Assembly (NCBI GenBank): GCA_016432725.1
Contig: JACJDG010000003.1
Coordinates: forward strand, 1,860,001-1,924,000
Direction: 5' to 3'
Source: Streptomyces sp. DHE7-1
GTDB lineage: Bacteria > Actinomycetota > Actinomycetes > Streptomycetales > Streptomycetaceae
DNA: 64,000 nt
The notes below the pieces were generated by a model. It searched no databases and was not told the origin of the DNA. It saw only the letters and a list, made by a program, of their open reading frames with translations. The translations under genes and the position numbers were made by a program. Below, piece after piece: positions 27,425 to 37,324 of the stretch. How positions within the stretch are numbered: the first letter of the stretch is position 1; each line of letters starts with the position of its first letter.

Positions 27425-28795
27425 ATGCGCATCCCGAGCCGACGGAGGTCGCGGGCCACGCTCGCCGCGGCCGCCGCGGGGACGCTGCTGGCCCCGCTGC
27501 TCTCCGGCTGCTGGGCCGGTGCGGGCGGGACCGGTTCCGGCGGCGACTCCATCAACGTGCTGATGGTCAACAACCCCCAGATGACCGAATTGCAGAAGCT
27601 GACCGCCGCCCACTTCACGAAGGAGACCGGCATCAGGGTCAACTTCACGGTCCTGCCCGAGAACGACGTCCGCGACAAGATCAGCCAGGACTTCGCCAAC
27701 CAGGCCGGCCAGTACGACGTGGCCACCCTGTCCAACTACGAGATACCGATCTACGCCCGCAACGGCTGGCTGCACGACATGGACGGCTACGTCGCCGAGG
27801 ACCCCTCCTACGACGAGCAGGACGTGCTGGAGCCGATGCGCCAGTCCCTGACGGCGGACGACGGCAAGCTCTACGGGCAGCCCTTCTACGGCGAGTCGTC
27901 CTTCCTGATGTACCGCAAGGACGTGTTCGCGGCGAAGGGCCTGAAGATGCCCGCGCACCCCACCTGGACGCAGGTGGCCGCCCTCGCCGCCGAGGCGGAC
28001 GGCGCCCGGCCCGGCATGAAGGGCATCTGCCTGCGCGGACTGCCCGGCTGGGGCGAGCTGACGGCACCGCTCACCACCGTGGTGAACACCTTCGGCGGCA
28101 CCTGGTTCGACAAGGGCTGGAAGGCACGGCTGGACTCCCCGGAGTTCGAGAAGGCGACAAAGTTCTACGTCGGACTGGTGCGTGAGCACGGCGAGTCCGG
28201 CGCCGCCCAGTCCGGCTTCGCCGAGTGCCTGAACGGCATGACCCAGAGCAAGGTCGCCATGTGGTACGACGCCACGAGCGCCGCCGGCCTGCTGGAGGCG
28301 GCCAAGTCCCCGGTCAGGGGAAAGCTGGGCTACGCCCCCGCCCCCGTCGAGCGGACCGGCTCCTCCGGCTGGCTCTACACCTGGGCCTGGGGCATCCAGA
28401 ACGCCTCCCGCAACCCCGACAAGGCCTGGAAGTTCGTCTCCTGGGCGTCCGGCAAGGGCTACGAGCGGCTGGTCGGCGAGACCAGCGGCTGGTCCGACGT
28501 GCCGGCGGGCAAGCGGGCGTCGACCTACGAGGACCCCGACTACCGCGAGTCGGCCGCCGCCTTCCAGGAGATGACCCGGAAGGCCATCGAGGGCGCCCGC
28601 CCGAACGACCCCGGCGTACAGCCGCGGCCCGCGCCCGGCATCCAGTTCGTCGGCATCCCCGAGTTCACCGACCTCGGCACCAAGGTCTCCCAGGAGATCA
28701 GCGCGGCCATCGCCGGACGCCAGTCCGTCGACGCGGCCCTGAGGAAGTCACAGGCGCTCGCCGAGAAGATCTCCGAGGAGTACGAGGGACGATGA
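27425..28795 (+). CDS. ABC sugar/polyol importer, lipoprotein solute-binding subunit
   Basis: A 456-residue extracellular solute-binding protein. The N-terminal signal ends in the lipobox LSGC (C29), so the mature protein is lipid-anchored outside the membrane. The fold is family 1 (maltose-type), with PENDVRDKISQDFANQAGQYD, YGQPFYGESSFLMYRKDVFA, WYDATSAAGL and WAWGIQNASRNPDKAWKFV. The last is common in mannitol/sorbitol (SmoE/MtlE-like) binding proteins. It heads an operon with two permeases and a polyol-type dehydrogenase, and overlaps the first permease by ATGA. No ATPase subunit is in the cluster; a shared MsiK-type ATPase elsewhere is expected. The 107-bp leader is unusually C-rich. Confidence 0.9.
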   Translation: MRIPSRRRSRATLAAAAAGTLLAPLLSGCWAGAGGTGSGGDSINVLMVNNPQMTELQKLTAAHFTKETGIRVNFTVLPENDVRDKISQDFANQAGQYDVATLSNYEIPIYARNGWLHDMDGYVAEDPSYDEQDVLEPMRQSLTADDGKLYGQPFYGESSFLMYRKDVFAAKGLKMPAHPTWTQVAALAAEADGARPGMKGICLRGLPGWGELTAPLTTVVNTFGGTWFDKGWKARLDSPEFEKATKFYVGLVREHGESGAAQSGFAECLNGMTQSKVAMWYDATSAAGLLEAAKSPVRGKLGYAPAPVERTGSSGWLYTWAWGIQNASRNPDKAWKFVSWASGKGYERLVGETSGWSDVPAGKRASTYEDPDYRESAAAFQEMTRKAIEGARPNDPGVQPRPAPGIQFVGIPEFTDLGTKVSQEISAAIAGRQSVDAALRKSQALAEKISEEYEGR

Positions 28796-29729
28796 CAGCG
28801 ACGACCACGGCACCGATCGCGACCACACCCGCACGGGCGGCGCGCCGCCCCCGGCCCGGCTGCGCGCCTGGGCCACCCGGGCCCCGCTGCTGCCGGCCCT
28901 CGTCTTCATGATCGTCGTGACCCAGCTGCCGTTCGTGGCCACGCTGGTGATCTCCTTCTTCGACTGGAACGCCCTCTACCCCGGGGCCCGTCGCTTCACC
29001 GGCCTCGACAACTACCGCCAGGTGCTCACCGACGCGGATCTGCGCCACTCGGTGTGGACGACACTGCTGCTCACGGTGGCGGTGGTACTGGCCAGCCTGG
29101 TCCTCGGCCTGGCCCTGGCCCTGCTGCTGGACCGCAGGTTCCGCGGCCGGGGCGTCGTGCGCACCCTGCTCATCGCCCCGTTCCTGGTGGTGCCCGTGGC
29201 GGCGGCCCTCCTCTGGAAGCATGTGCTCTACAACCCTGAATACGGTCTGCTCAACGGGCTGTTGCACTATGTGGGCGGCCCACAGCCGGACTGGATCTCG
29301 AACACCCCGCTGCTCGCGGTCGAGGCCTCCCTGGTGTGGCAGTGGACACCGTTCATGATGCTGATCCTGCTGGCCGGGCTGCAGAGCCGGGACCAGCAGC
29401 AGATCGAGGCCGCGCGGGTCGACGGCGCGAGCGACTGGCAGGTCTTCCGCCATCTGACCCTGCCCCACCTGCGTCGCTACCTGGAACTCGGCGCCCTGCT
29501 CGGGTCGATCTACATCGTCCAGAACTTCGACGCGGTGTTCACCATCACCTCCGGCGGTCTCGGCACCGCCAACCTGCCCTACACCGTCTACCAGAGCTTC
29601 TACCAGGCCCACGAGAACGGCCTCGCCTCGGCCGCCGGCGTCCTGGTGGTCATCGGCTCCATCGTCATCGCGACCCTCGCCCTGCGCGTGGTGTCGTCCC
29701 TGTTCCGCGAGGAGGTGTCCCGCGCATGA
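28792..29729 (+). CDS. ABC sugar/polyol importer, permease subunit 1, frameshifted at N-terminus
   Basis: A MalF-like inner-membrane permease of about 312 residues, with six predicted membrane helices. The EAA loop, which contacts the ATPase, reads QIEAARVDGASDWQVFRHLT. ATG 28792 overlaps the binding-protein stop (ATGA). After MTATTTAPIATTPARAARRP the frame is lost at CCCCC 28848-28852. One added C gives PARLRAWATRAPLLPAL and joins the long downstream frame beginning FMIVVTQLPFVATLVISFF. This is the first helix, which would otherwise be absent. Confidence 0.88.
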
Positions 29730-30571
29730 GCGCCACCGCCGTCAAGCGCAGGGTGCGCACGGGAACCGGCCTGGGTCTGGTGGCCTGGCTGGCCGGCGTC
29801 GTGTTCTTCCTGCCCATCGCCTGGATGGCCCTGACGTCCTTCCACTCCGAGCCGGACGCGGCGACCAACCCGCCCTCCTTCGCCGCCTCCCTCACCCTGG
29901 ACGGCTACCGCGAGTTCTTCGGCACCGGCGGCGGGGCGAGTCCCTGGCCCGCCCTGATCAACTCCACGGTGGCGTCGGTGGTCTCGACCGTCTGCGTGCT
30001 GCTGCTCGCCCTGCCGGCGGCGTACGCGCTGTCGATCCGGCCGGTGCGCAAGTGGACGGACGTCCTGTTCTTCTTCCTGTCCACGAAGATGCTGCCGGCC
30101 GTGGCGGGCCTGCTCCCGGTCTACCTGTTCGCGAAGAACGCCGGGCTGCTCGACGACATCTGGCTGCTGGTCGTCCTCTACACCTCCATGAACCTGCCGA
30201 TCGCGGTGTGGATGATGCAGTCCTTCCTCGCCGAGGTGCCGGTGGCGGTGATCGAGGCGGCACGCGTGGACGGAGCCCGGCTGCCGACCGTCCTCGCGCG
30301 CGTGGTGGCCCCGATCGCGCTGCCCGGCATCGCGGCGACCGCCCTGATCTGCTTCATCTTCAGCTGGAACGAACTGCTCTTCGCCCGGGTGCTGACGGGC
30401 GTGGTCGCCGAGACCGCCCCCGTCTTCCTGACCGGCTTCATCACCAGCCAGGGCCTGTTCCTGGCCAAGGTGTGCGCCGCGTCGCTCGTCGTCTCCCTGC
30501 CGGTGCTCGCCGCGGGGTTCGCCGCCCAGGACAAGCTGGTCCAGGGCCTGTCGCTGGGAGCCGTGAAATGA
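29726..30571 (+). CDS. ABC sugar/polyol importer, permease subunit 2
   Basis: A MalG-like permease of 281 residues with six hydrophobic helices. ALPAAYALSIRPVRKW is the expected family pattern, and VIEAARVDGARLPTVLARVV is the EAA loop. MSATAVKRRVRTGTGLGLVAW forms the cytoplasmic start and first helix. ATG 29726 overlaps the previous stop as ATGA, and the downstream dehydrogenase also overlaps by 4 nt, so the subunits are translationally coupled. The frame is intact. Confidence 0.92.
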   Translation: MSATAVKRRVRTGTGLGLVAWLAGVVFFLPIAWMALTSFHSEPDAATNPPSFAASLTLDGYREFFGTGGGASPWPALINSTVASVVSTVCVLLLALPAAYALSIRPVRKWTDVLFFFLSTKMLPAVAGLLPVYLFAKNAGLLDDIWLLVVLYTSMNLPIAVWMMQSFLAEVPVAVIEAARVDGARLPTVLARVVAPIALPGIAATALICFIFSWNELLFARVLTGVVAETAPVFLTGFITSQGLFLAKVCAASLVVSLPVLAAGFAAQDKLVQGLSLGAVK

Positions 30572-31557
30572 AGGCCGCCGTCATCGAGTCCGTGGGCCGC
30601 GCCGTCGTCACCGACGTGCCCGACCCCACGCCGGGGCCCCGCGAGGTCGTCGTGGAGGTGGCCGCGTGCGGCCTGTGCGGCACTGACCTGCACATCCTCC
30701 AGGGCGAGTTCGCGCCCAGGCTGCCCGTCGTCCCCGGGCACGAGTTCGCCGGCGAGGTGGTCGGCGTCGGCACCGAGGTCACGGAGGTCGCGGTCGGCGA
30801 CCGGGTGGCCGTGGACCCGTCCCTGTACTGCTACGAGTGCCGCTACTGCCGCACCGGCCACAACAACCTGTGCGAGCGGTGGGCCGCGATCGGCGTGACC
30901 ACGGCCGGCGGCGCGGCGCAGTACGCGGTGGCCCCGGTGGCGAACTGCGTCCGGCTGCCCGAGCACGTGCGCACCGAGGACGCGGCCCTGGTGGAGCCGC
31001 TGTCCTGCGCGGTGCGCGGCTACGACGTGCTCAACGCGCGTCTCGGCGCCCATGTGCTGGTCTACGGCTCCGGGACGATGGGCCTGATGATGCTGGAGCT
31101 GGCCAAGCGCACCGGCGCGGCGAGCGTCGACGTCGTCGACGTGAACCCGGCCCGGCTGGAGACGGCGCGGCGCCTCGGTGTCTCGGCGTCGGCCGCGAGC
31201 GCGGACGAGCTGGACCGGCCGCGGGGCTGGGACGTGGTGGTCGACGCGACCGGCAACGCGGCGGCCATCCAGGACGGCCTGGACCGGGTGGCGAAGGCCG
31301 GCACGTTCCTGCAGTTCGGGGTCGCCGACTACGCGACCCGGGTGACCGTGGACCCGTACCGGATCTACAACCAGGAGATCACCATCACCGGCTCCATGGC
31401 GGTGCTGCACAGCTTCGAGCGGGCGGCGGAGCTGTTCGCGAACGGCGTGCTGGACCCGGAGGTGTTCATCAGCGACCGCATCCCGCTGAAGCGCTACCCC
31501 GAGGCGCTGGAGCGGTTCGCGGCGGGCGTCGGCCGGAAGATCGTCGTGGTGCCCTGA
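30568..31557 (+). CDS. Zinc-dependent medium-chain dehydrogenase (polyol/sorbitol-dehydrogenase-like)
   Basis: A 329-residue MDR protein. Catalytic zinc ligands are C37 (CGLCGTD), H58 and E59 (PGHEF). The structural zinc loop is CYECRYCRTGHNNLC (C88, C91, C94, C102). The Rossmann motif VYGSGTMGLMM (about 166-176) precedes an acidic residue in VVDVNPARLE, which suggests NAD+ preference. Close relatives oxidise sorbitol, xylitol or threonine. As last gene of the ABC operon, it probably oxidises the imported polyol to its keto sugar. ATG 30568 overlaps the permease stop. The particular polyol is inference. Confidence 0.9.
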   Translation: MKAAVIESVGRAVVTDVPDPTPGPREVVVEVAACGLCGTDLHILQGEFAPRLPVVPGHEFAGEVVGVGTEVTEVAVGDRVAVDPSLYCYECRYCRTGHNNLCERWAAIGVTTAGGAAQYAVAPVANCVRLPEHVRTEDAALVEPLSCAVRGYDVLNARLGAHVLVYGSGTMGLMMLELAKRTGAASVDVVDVNPARLETARRLGVSASAASADELDRPRGWDVVVDATGNAAAIQDGLDRVAKAGTFLQFGVADYATRVTVDPYRIYNQEITITGSMAVLHSFERAAELFANGVLDPEVFISDRIPLKRYPEALERFAAGVGRKIVVVP

Positions 31558-31619
31558 GCCGAACGGGGGTCGCGCCGTCGGTAAGGGAACGGTAAAGCGG
31601 TGCCGTTCGTTCACCCGGC

Positions 31620-32846
31620 ATGACAGCTATGACCCCCGGCTCGAACATCCCTCTCTCCGCCGCCCGCGTGACGGTGGACGTCGCCGCCCCGGTGCGGCTC
31701 GACGTATCGGGCCTGCTGCTCACCGCCGACGGCAAGGTGCGCTCCGACGACGACTTCATCTTCTACAACCAGCCCGGCGGCCCCGGTGTGACGTACCGGT
31801 CCGGTGGCGGTGCCGCGCCCGACGCGATCGAGGTCGACACCGCCGCCGTGCCGCCGGAGATCGAGAAGATCGTGGTCACCGCCAGCCCGGACGCGGCGGG
31901 CCAGACCTTCCAGGGCATCGAGCCGACGGCCACCGTCCGGGACGCGGCCGGCGGCTCGGTCCTGGCGACCTTCACGCCGCCGCGGCTCGGCTCCGAGACG
32001 GCGCTGGTGGTCATGGAGATCTACCGCCGCAACGGCCAGTGGAAGGCCCGCGCCGTCGGCCAGGGGTACGCCGACGGGCTGGCCGGCATCGCCACGGACT
32101 TCGGCGTGACGGTGGAGGAGCCCGCCGCCGCGCCCGCCGCGCCGCCGGCCGCGGCACCCGTGGCCCCGCCCCAGCCGCCCGCCGCCCCGCCCGCGCCGGC
32201 CGCGCCGGCCGCACAAGCCCCCTCCACCCCGCCGCCGGCGCCCGCCGCCGCTCCGGCGCCCGGCAGCGGGAAGATCAACCTGGACAAGGGCCGGGTCAGC
32301 CTCCAGAAGAACCAGACGGTGTCCCTGGTCAAGGGCGGCCGCCCGCTGCTCTCGCTGGTGCAGATGGGCCTGGGCTGGGAGCCCGCGTACCGCGGCAAGG
32401 ACATCGACCTGGACGCCTCGGTCATCGCCTACGGCCCGCAGCGCAACCCCGTCGACAGCTGCTACTTCGGCAAGCTGTCGATCCTGAACGGCGCGGTCAA
32501 GCACTCCGGTGACAACCTCACCGGCGAGGGCGGCGGTGACGACGAGGTGATCGTCGTCGACCTCGGCCGCATCCCCCAGGAGGTCACCGGCCTGGTCTTC
32601 ACGGTCAACTCCTTCTCCGGCCAGAAGTTCACCGAGGTCGCCAAGGCCTACTGCCGCCTGGTCGACGCGGCCTCGGGCGAGGAACTGGTCCGCTTCGACC
32701 TGACCAGTGCCGAGCCGCAGACCGGCGTGATGATGGCCAAGCTCATCCGGCAGTACTCCGGCGAGTGGGAGATGACGGCGATGGGCGACTTCGTGAAGGC
32801 GCGCACGGTGCGCAACATGGTCGACCCGGGAGCCCGGGCGCTGTAG
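31620..32846 (+). CDS. Two-domain TerD-family protein
   Basis: A 408-residue protein with two TerD-like domains. The first spans about residues 1-165 (TPGSNIPLS, DDDFIFYNQP, VVPPEIEKIVVTA-like segments). An Ala/Pro-rich linker (about 170-220) follows, then the second, canonical domain with INLDKGRVSLQKNQTVSLVK, LDASVIAYG, HSGDNLTGEGGGDDEVI and FTVNSFSGQKFTEV. The acidic DDE and GEG segments are the usual Ca2+-binding loops. TerD proteins are tied to tellurite, phage and membrane-stress phenotypes, with no known enzyme activity. It is a single gene here, without the usual ter cluster. The frame is intact. Confidence 0.9.
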   Translation: MTAMTPGSNIPLSAARVTVDVAAPVRLDVSGLLLTADGKVRSDDDFIFYNQPGGPGVTYRSGGGAAPDAIEVDTAAVPPEIEKIVVTASPDAAGQTFQGIEPTATVRDAAGGSVLATFTPPRLGSETALVVMEIYRRNGQWKARAVGQGYADGLAGIATDFGVTVEEPAAAPAAPPAAAPVAPPQPPAAPPAPAAPAAQAPSTPPPAPAAAPAPGSGKINLDKGRVSLQKNQTVSLVKGGRPLLSLVQMGLGWEPAYRGKDIDLDASVIAYGPQRNPVDSCYFGKLSILNGAVKHSGDNLTGEGGGDDEVIVVDLGRIPQEVTGLVFTVNSFSGQKFTEVAKAYCRLVDAASGEELVRFDLTSAEPQTGVMMAKLIRQYSGEWEMTAMGDFVKARTVRNMVDPGARAL

Positions 32847-32865
32847 GCGCCGCTCGGCACGGCGG

Positions 32866-33476
32866 TCAGGGGCGCCCCCGCGTGGGGCGCCCACCGGCCG
32901 ACCGGTCGCGCCGGCCGTGCAGCCCTTCCATCAGCAGGGACAGATAGCGGCGGATCTGCCCGCCCTGCCCGTCCGCGAACTCCGAGGCCGTCGCCACGCC
33001 GTGCGCCAGCCGGAGCAGTTCGACCGGTTCGACGTCGGACCGCAGGGTGCCCTCCGCCCGGGCCGCCGCCACCAGCCCGGCCGCCGCGTCCCGTACCGGT
33101 GCGCAGCAGACCGGGACCGGCGCCGCCCCTTCGTCCGTGACGGCCGAGCCCAGCAGCGCCTTCAGCCCGCGCACCCGGATCGTCCCCGCGCACACTTCGT
33201 TCAGCCACTCGACCAGCGCCTCCCCGGCGGCAGATCCTCGGCCAGCTCGCCGGCCCGTGCGGCGAGCGCCGCCATCCGGTCGGTGTAGGCGGCCTCCAGC
33301 AGCGCCCGGCGGTTGGGGAAGTGCCGGTACAGCGTGCCGGAACCGACTCCGGCGCGTCTGGCGATGTCGTCGAGCGAGGCGTTCTCCCCGTGCTCGGCGA
33401 AGACCTCCGCCGCGACCCGCAGCAGCCGCTCGTAGTTGCGCCGGGCGTCCGCGCGCATGGGTCTGGCCTGCGTCAT
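32866..33476 (-). CDS. TetR-family regulator, frameshifted
   Basis: A TetR protein of about 203 residues. The N-terminal helix-turn-helix reads RLLRVAAEVFAEHGENASLD then IARRAGVGSGTLYRHFPNRR, a clear TetR signature. After AGELAEDLPPG the frame is lost at CCCC 33222-33225. One extra G (minus strand) leads into EALVEWLNEVCAGTIRVRG and a C-terminal ligand domain, with LRSDVEPVELLRLAHGVATA, that ends at 32866. It ends convergently with TerD 20 bp away. The target is unknown, as no divergent partner gene exists. Confidence 0.85.
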
Positions 33477-33542
33477 CCAGGAACTCCTCGCACACCGTGG
33501 GCCGTTCCCGAACAGTACCGGGAGCGCTTTGCGGCCGGGCGG

Positions 33543-34199
33543 TCAGCGCTGGCCCGGCGGCTCGTACCCGGCGCCGGCCGGGTCCGGTCCGGGCCGGCGC
33601 CGGACCGCTCCGGTGCCCAGGGCGATCGTGGCGCGGATGCGCATCGGGCCGTCGTCGCGGCGGGACAGCACGCAGATCCCGGCCACGCTCGCGTGCAGCG
33701 CACCGAGCCGGGCGGCGCACTCCACCGCCAGCTCGCGCGGGGCCCGGGTGCGGCCCAGCGAGAGGTGCGGGGTGTAGCGCGGGAAGCGGTCCACGCATGC
33801 CGGGAAGGGCTCCGCCAGCGCGTCCCGCAGCCGTGTCCAGGGGGCGAGGCCGGCCGCCGCGGGGTCGAGCCACACGGTGGCGCCGGCGCGATGGCGGAAG
33901 AAGCGGACCCCGTCGAGCCGGATGCCGAAGGGCTCGCGGTCCGCTGCCGCGGCGGCCAGCAGCGGAAGCGCCGCCAGGAAGTCCTCCTCCGGCACGAACC
34001 CGAAGAGCAGGTTCACATGGGGCGGCCACCGGTGGATCTGCGGGTCGTGCTCGGCCCGGATCCGCTGGACGGCGGGCCACAGCGAGCCCGGGGGCAGCCA
34101 GGCGACGGCGGTCCGGGGCGTGGGCGCCGACACCAGACGCCCGGGGACGGCGGCCGGACGGGGCCGTCCGGCCGGACCGGGCGTCTCGGGGCGGGGCAC
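33543..34199 (-). CDS. 2'-5' RNA ligase / 2H phosphoesterase-family protein
   Basis: A 218-residue 2H-superfamily protein. The two family motifs are [10 protein letters not shown] (HxN in place of the usual HxT/S) and TPHLSLG (HxS). The Asn variant in the first motif is common in one actinobacterial/fungal subgroup and need not mean loss of activity. Members act on 2',3'-cyclic phosphates or 2'-5' RNA linkages. The start at 34199 gives an extended Pro-rich head; a later start is possible. No partner genes are recognised. Confidence 0.8.
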   Translation of the reverse strand: MPRPETPGPAGRPRPAAVPGRLVSAPTPRTAVAWLPPGSLWPAVQRIRAEHDPQIHRWPPHVNLLFGFVPEEDFLAALPLLAAAAADREPFGIRLDGVRFFRHRAGATVWLDPAAAGLAPWTRLRDALAEPFPACVDRFPRYTPHLSLGRTRAPRELAVECAARLGALHASVAGICVLSRRDDGPMRIRATIALGTGAVRRRPGPDPAGAGYEPPGQR

Positions 34200-34271
34200 G
34201 TCTCCATCATGGCCCCGCCCGCCGCCGGCCGCCGCCCCGGGACACCGCTCGGCCGGAGCGGGGCGGCCGGT

Positions 34272-35722
34272 TCAGCGCCGCTGCCGCTTCCACGGGCCCG
34301 TGATGGCCAGCATGATGCCGGGCGTCTGGATGTTGGCGTACAGGGTGCTGCCGTCGGGCGAGAAGGTGACCCCGGTGAACTCGCTGTACTCGGGCTCCTC
34401 GGCGGTGCCCAGGTTCAGCTCGTTGCGGGCGATGGGGTAGGTGCGGCCGCTCTCCGTCGCGCCGAACAGGTGCTGCACGCCCTCGCCGTCCTCGGCGATG
34501 ACCAGGCCGCCGTACGGGGAGACGGTGATGTTGTCCGGGCCGTCGAAGTTCCCGTCGGCGGACGGATCCGGGTTGACGCCGATGAGGACCTTCAGCGTCA
34601 GGGTGCGGCGCTTGGGGTCGTAGAACCAGACCTGGCCGTCGTGCTGGACGGGGCTCTCCGCCCGGGCGTAGGAGGAGACGACGTAGGCGCCGCCGTCGCC
34701 CCACCACATGCCCTCGAGCTTGCGGGCGCGGGTGATCTGGCCCTCGCCGAACTGCTTGCGGGTGGAGACCTGCCGGGCGTCGCGGTCCGGGACGGTGACC
34801 CAGTCGACGCCGTAGACCGTGCCGGTCCTCGTGGCGCGGGAGAGGTCGTCGACGAACTGACCGCCGGAGTCGAAGCACTTGAAGGCCTGCAGGACGCCGG
34901 CGTCGTCGGCGAGGGTGCGCAGCTTGCCGCGGCCGTGGCGGAAGCCCTCCGGCGGGGTCCAGCGGTAGAGCAGGCCGTTGGGGCCGGAGGCGTCCTCGGT
35001 GAGGTAGAGGTGGCCGCGCCTGGGATCGACGACGACGGCCTCGTGGGCGTACCGGCCGAGGGCCTTGACCGGCTTGGGGTCGCGGTTGGCCCGGCGGTCC
35101 TCGGGGTCGACCTCGAAGACGTAGCCGTGGTCCTTGGTGAAGCCGTTCTTGCCGGCCTTGTCCTCGGTCTCCTCGCAGGTGAGCCAGGTGCCCCACGGGG
35201 TGCTGCCGCCGGCGCAGTTGGTGGCGGTGCCGGCGATGCCCACCCATTCGGCGACCTCGCCGCCGCGCCGGACCTCGACGACGGTGCAGCCGCCGGCCGC
35301 GGCCGGGTCGTAGACGAGGCCCTCGGCGAGCGGCACCGGGTGCGGCCACTGGGCGCGGGCCCCGGCGAGTTCGTGGTTGTTGACGAGGAGCGTGGTGCCG
35401 CGCGGGCCGTCGAAGGCGGCGGTGCCGTCGTGGTTGGACGGGGTGAACTCGCCCGACTCCAGCCTGGTCTTCCCGCTGTGGGTGATGACCCGGTACTCGA
35501 ATCCGGCGGGCAGCGCGAGGATGCCGTCGGGGTCGGGGAGCAGGGGGCCGTAACCGGCGCCGTGGTGCCCGTGCCCGTGCGCCGGCTCGCCGTCCGCGGT
35601 GCCGGTGTCCGTGGCGGCGAGGGCGCCCGGGCGGTGGCGAGGGCGCCGACGCTGCCCGCGAGGGCGACTCCGGCACCGGTGATCGCGGATTTTCTGGCGA
35701 AGTCCCTGCGGCTGAGCGACAT
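34272..35722 (-). CDS. phoX: Tat-exported PhoX-family phosphatase (DUF839), frameshifted
   Basis: A PhoX-type Ca/Fe-dependent alkaline phosphatase-like protein. The twin-arginine signal is SLSRRDFARKSAI followed by a hydrophobic stretch. Typical PhoX/DUF839 sequences follow: FEYRVITHSGKTRLESGEFT, LLVNNHE, STPWGTWLTCEETE, HEAVVVDPRRGHLYLTEDAS and GPDNITVSPYGGLVIAEDGE. ATG 35722 has an AGGAG site. The frame shifts early, near GGG 35629-35631. One base restores the join from the signal peptide to AATDTGTADGE, giving about 483 residues. A PHO-box-like direct repeat lies 70 bp upstream, so PhoP-dependent induction under phosphate limitation is likely. Confidence 0.87.
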
Positions 35723-35791
35723 GGATGTCTCCTGTGACAGTGGGCGTGCCGTGGAGGGTGGCGTCCTGCGGTCGGCGCTCACGCTCCCGTC

Positions 35792-35813
35792 CGGTGCTGA
35801 ACGGGAGTTGAAC
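35792..35813 (-). promoter_or_regulatory. PHO box (two 11-bp direct repeats) upstream of phoX
   Basis: On the minus strand, GTTCAACTCCC is followed directly by GTTCAGCACCG. Streptomyces PhoP binds 11-nt direct repeats beginning GTTCA, so two contiguous units 70 bp from the phoX start match both motif and spacing. Identification is by eye against the known consensus. Confidence 0.7.
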
Positions 35814-35896
35814 GCCGGGCCGCCAACGGGGTGCCTGTTCCGTGAATCCGCACGCACTGCCCGACCGCCGGTGAGGGAACCGGCGGCGCGCCGCTC

Positions 35897-37324
35897 TCAG
35901 CCGCCGTGCTGCGAGCGGGCCTTGAAGGCGGCCTTGCGCGCCTCCTTGGCCACCTTCTTGTCCGGGTGCAGCCGCCCCATCGCCTCCAGCACATCGGCGG
36001 TCGCGGGGTGGTCCACCCGCCACGCCGCCGCGAAGAACCCGCTGTGCTGCTCGGCCAGTCCCTCCACCAGGGCCTGCAGTTCCTCGGAGTTCCCCTCGGC
36101 CTGGAGCTGCGCGGCCAGGGTGTCGACGGTCAGCCAGAACACCAGGTCCTGGGAGGGCGCGGGTACGTCCGAGGCGCCGTGCTCGCTGAGCCAGACCCGG
36201 GCGAGCCCGCCCAGCTCGGGGTCGTCGAGGACGTCCCGCAGCGCCGGCTCGGCCTCCGCGCCGACCAGGGACAGCGCCTGCTGGCAGCGCAGCCGGCGCA
36301 ACGGCGCCCCGGTGTCGGCGCCGCGCGCCGCCGCCAGCAACTCGCGGGCCGAGGCGAGCGGTTCGCGCCGGGTCAGCCACTGCTCGGTCTCTGCGCGGGC
36401 GGCGGACTGGCCGAAGCGGGAGGTGCCGTCGAGCAGCGCGTCCGCGCCCTTGTCGGCGAGTTCACCGACCGCGGGGGCCTCGAAGCCGGCCTCCAGCAGC
36501 CGTGCCCGCAGCCCGTACGCGCCGAGCGCGGTCAGCCGGACCATGCCGTAGCGGGAGACGTCGGTGTCGTCCACGGGCGCGGCGGGTTCCTCGTCGGCGT
36601 CGGCCATCAGCGCCTCGTCCACCGGCTGGTACTCGACGAGCCCGACCGGCTCGAGCATCCGGAACTGGTCGTCGAGGCGCATCATCGCGTCGGAGACCTG
36701 CTCCAGGACGTCGTTGGTGGGCTCGCCCATGTCGCCGGGGACGATCACCGAGGCGGCGAGGGCGGGCAGCGGTACCGGGGCGTCGCCCGCGCCGCCCTCA
36801 CTGACCGTCAGCGCGTAGAGGGTGCCGAGGACGCCGTCGAGGAACTCCGCCTCGGCCTCGGGGTCCCAGTCGAGTGACGCGAAATCGATCTCGCCGCCCT
36901 CGTCCATGGCGTCGAGCAGGCCGTCCAGGTCGGGCACGCTCGCGTCCGCGACGACCGTCTCCAGGGCGCTGAGCCACACGGTGAGCACGTCGTGCGGGGA
37001 ACCGGCGGTGAGCAGCGCCAGTTCCTCACCGGCCGCCACGGTCCCGGCCTCCTCGTCGGTGACCGCGACCAGACCCGCGTCCACGGCCACCCGCCAGGCC
37101 TCGCTCGCGTGGGCGGCGGCGTCGTCCCCGCTCAGCCCGAGCAGTTCGGCGGCGGCCGGAAGCTGCTCCTCGACCAGTCCGCCGCCGGCGTCGACCCGGG
37201 TGGCGGGCCCGGCCCAGCGGGCGAGCCGGGCGGCGCGGGAGAGCAACGGTGTGGACAGTGCGGCACGCGCCAGCTCCGCTTCGGGACGCAGCCGCACCGG
37301 CGGCAGGGGGGAGCTGTCTGACAT
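35897..37324 (-). CDS. Conserved hypothetical, acidic all-helical 475-residue protein
   Basis: I do not recognise a domain family. The protein is strongly acidic, alanine- and leucine-rich, and reads as helices throughout, with no signal peptide or membrane helix. It starts MSDSSPLPPVRLRPEAELAR and ends HPDKKVAKEARKAAFKARS, so a basic tail follows an acidic body. The middle has CQQALSLVGAEAEPALRDVL, which resembles a HEAT-like repeat. Its even composition and full frame indicate a real gene. Nothing in the neighbourhood suggests a function. Confidence 0.8.
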   Translation of the reverse strand: MSDSSPLPPVRLRPEAELARAALSTPLLSRAARLARWAGPATRVDAGGGLVEEQLPAAAELLGLSGDDAAAHASEAWRVAVDAGLVAVTDEEAGTVAAGEELALLTAGSPHDVLTVWLSALETVVADASVPDLDGLLDAMDEGGEIDFASLDWDPEAEAEFLDGVLGTLYALTVSEGGAGDAPVPLPALAASVIVPGDMGEPTNDVLEQVSDAMMRLDDQFRMLEPVGLVEYQPVDEALMADADEEPAAPVDDTDVSRYGMVRLTALGAYGLRARLLEAGFEAPAVGELADKGADALLDGTSRFGQSAARAETEQWLTRREPLASARELLAAARGADTGAPLRRLRCQQALSLVGAEAEPALRDVLDDPELGGLARVWLSEHGASDVPAPSQDLVFWLTVDTLAAQLQAEGNSEELQALVEGLAEQHSGFFAAAWRVDHPATADVLEAMGRLHPDKKVAKEARKAAFKARSQHGG

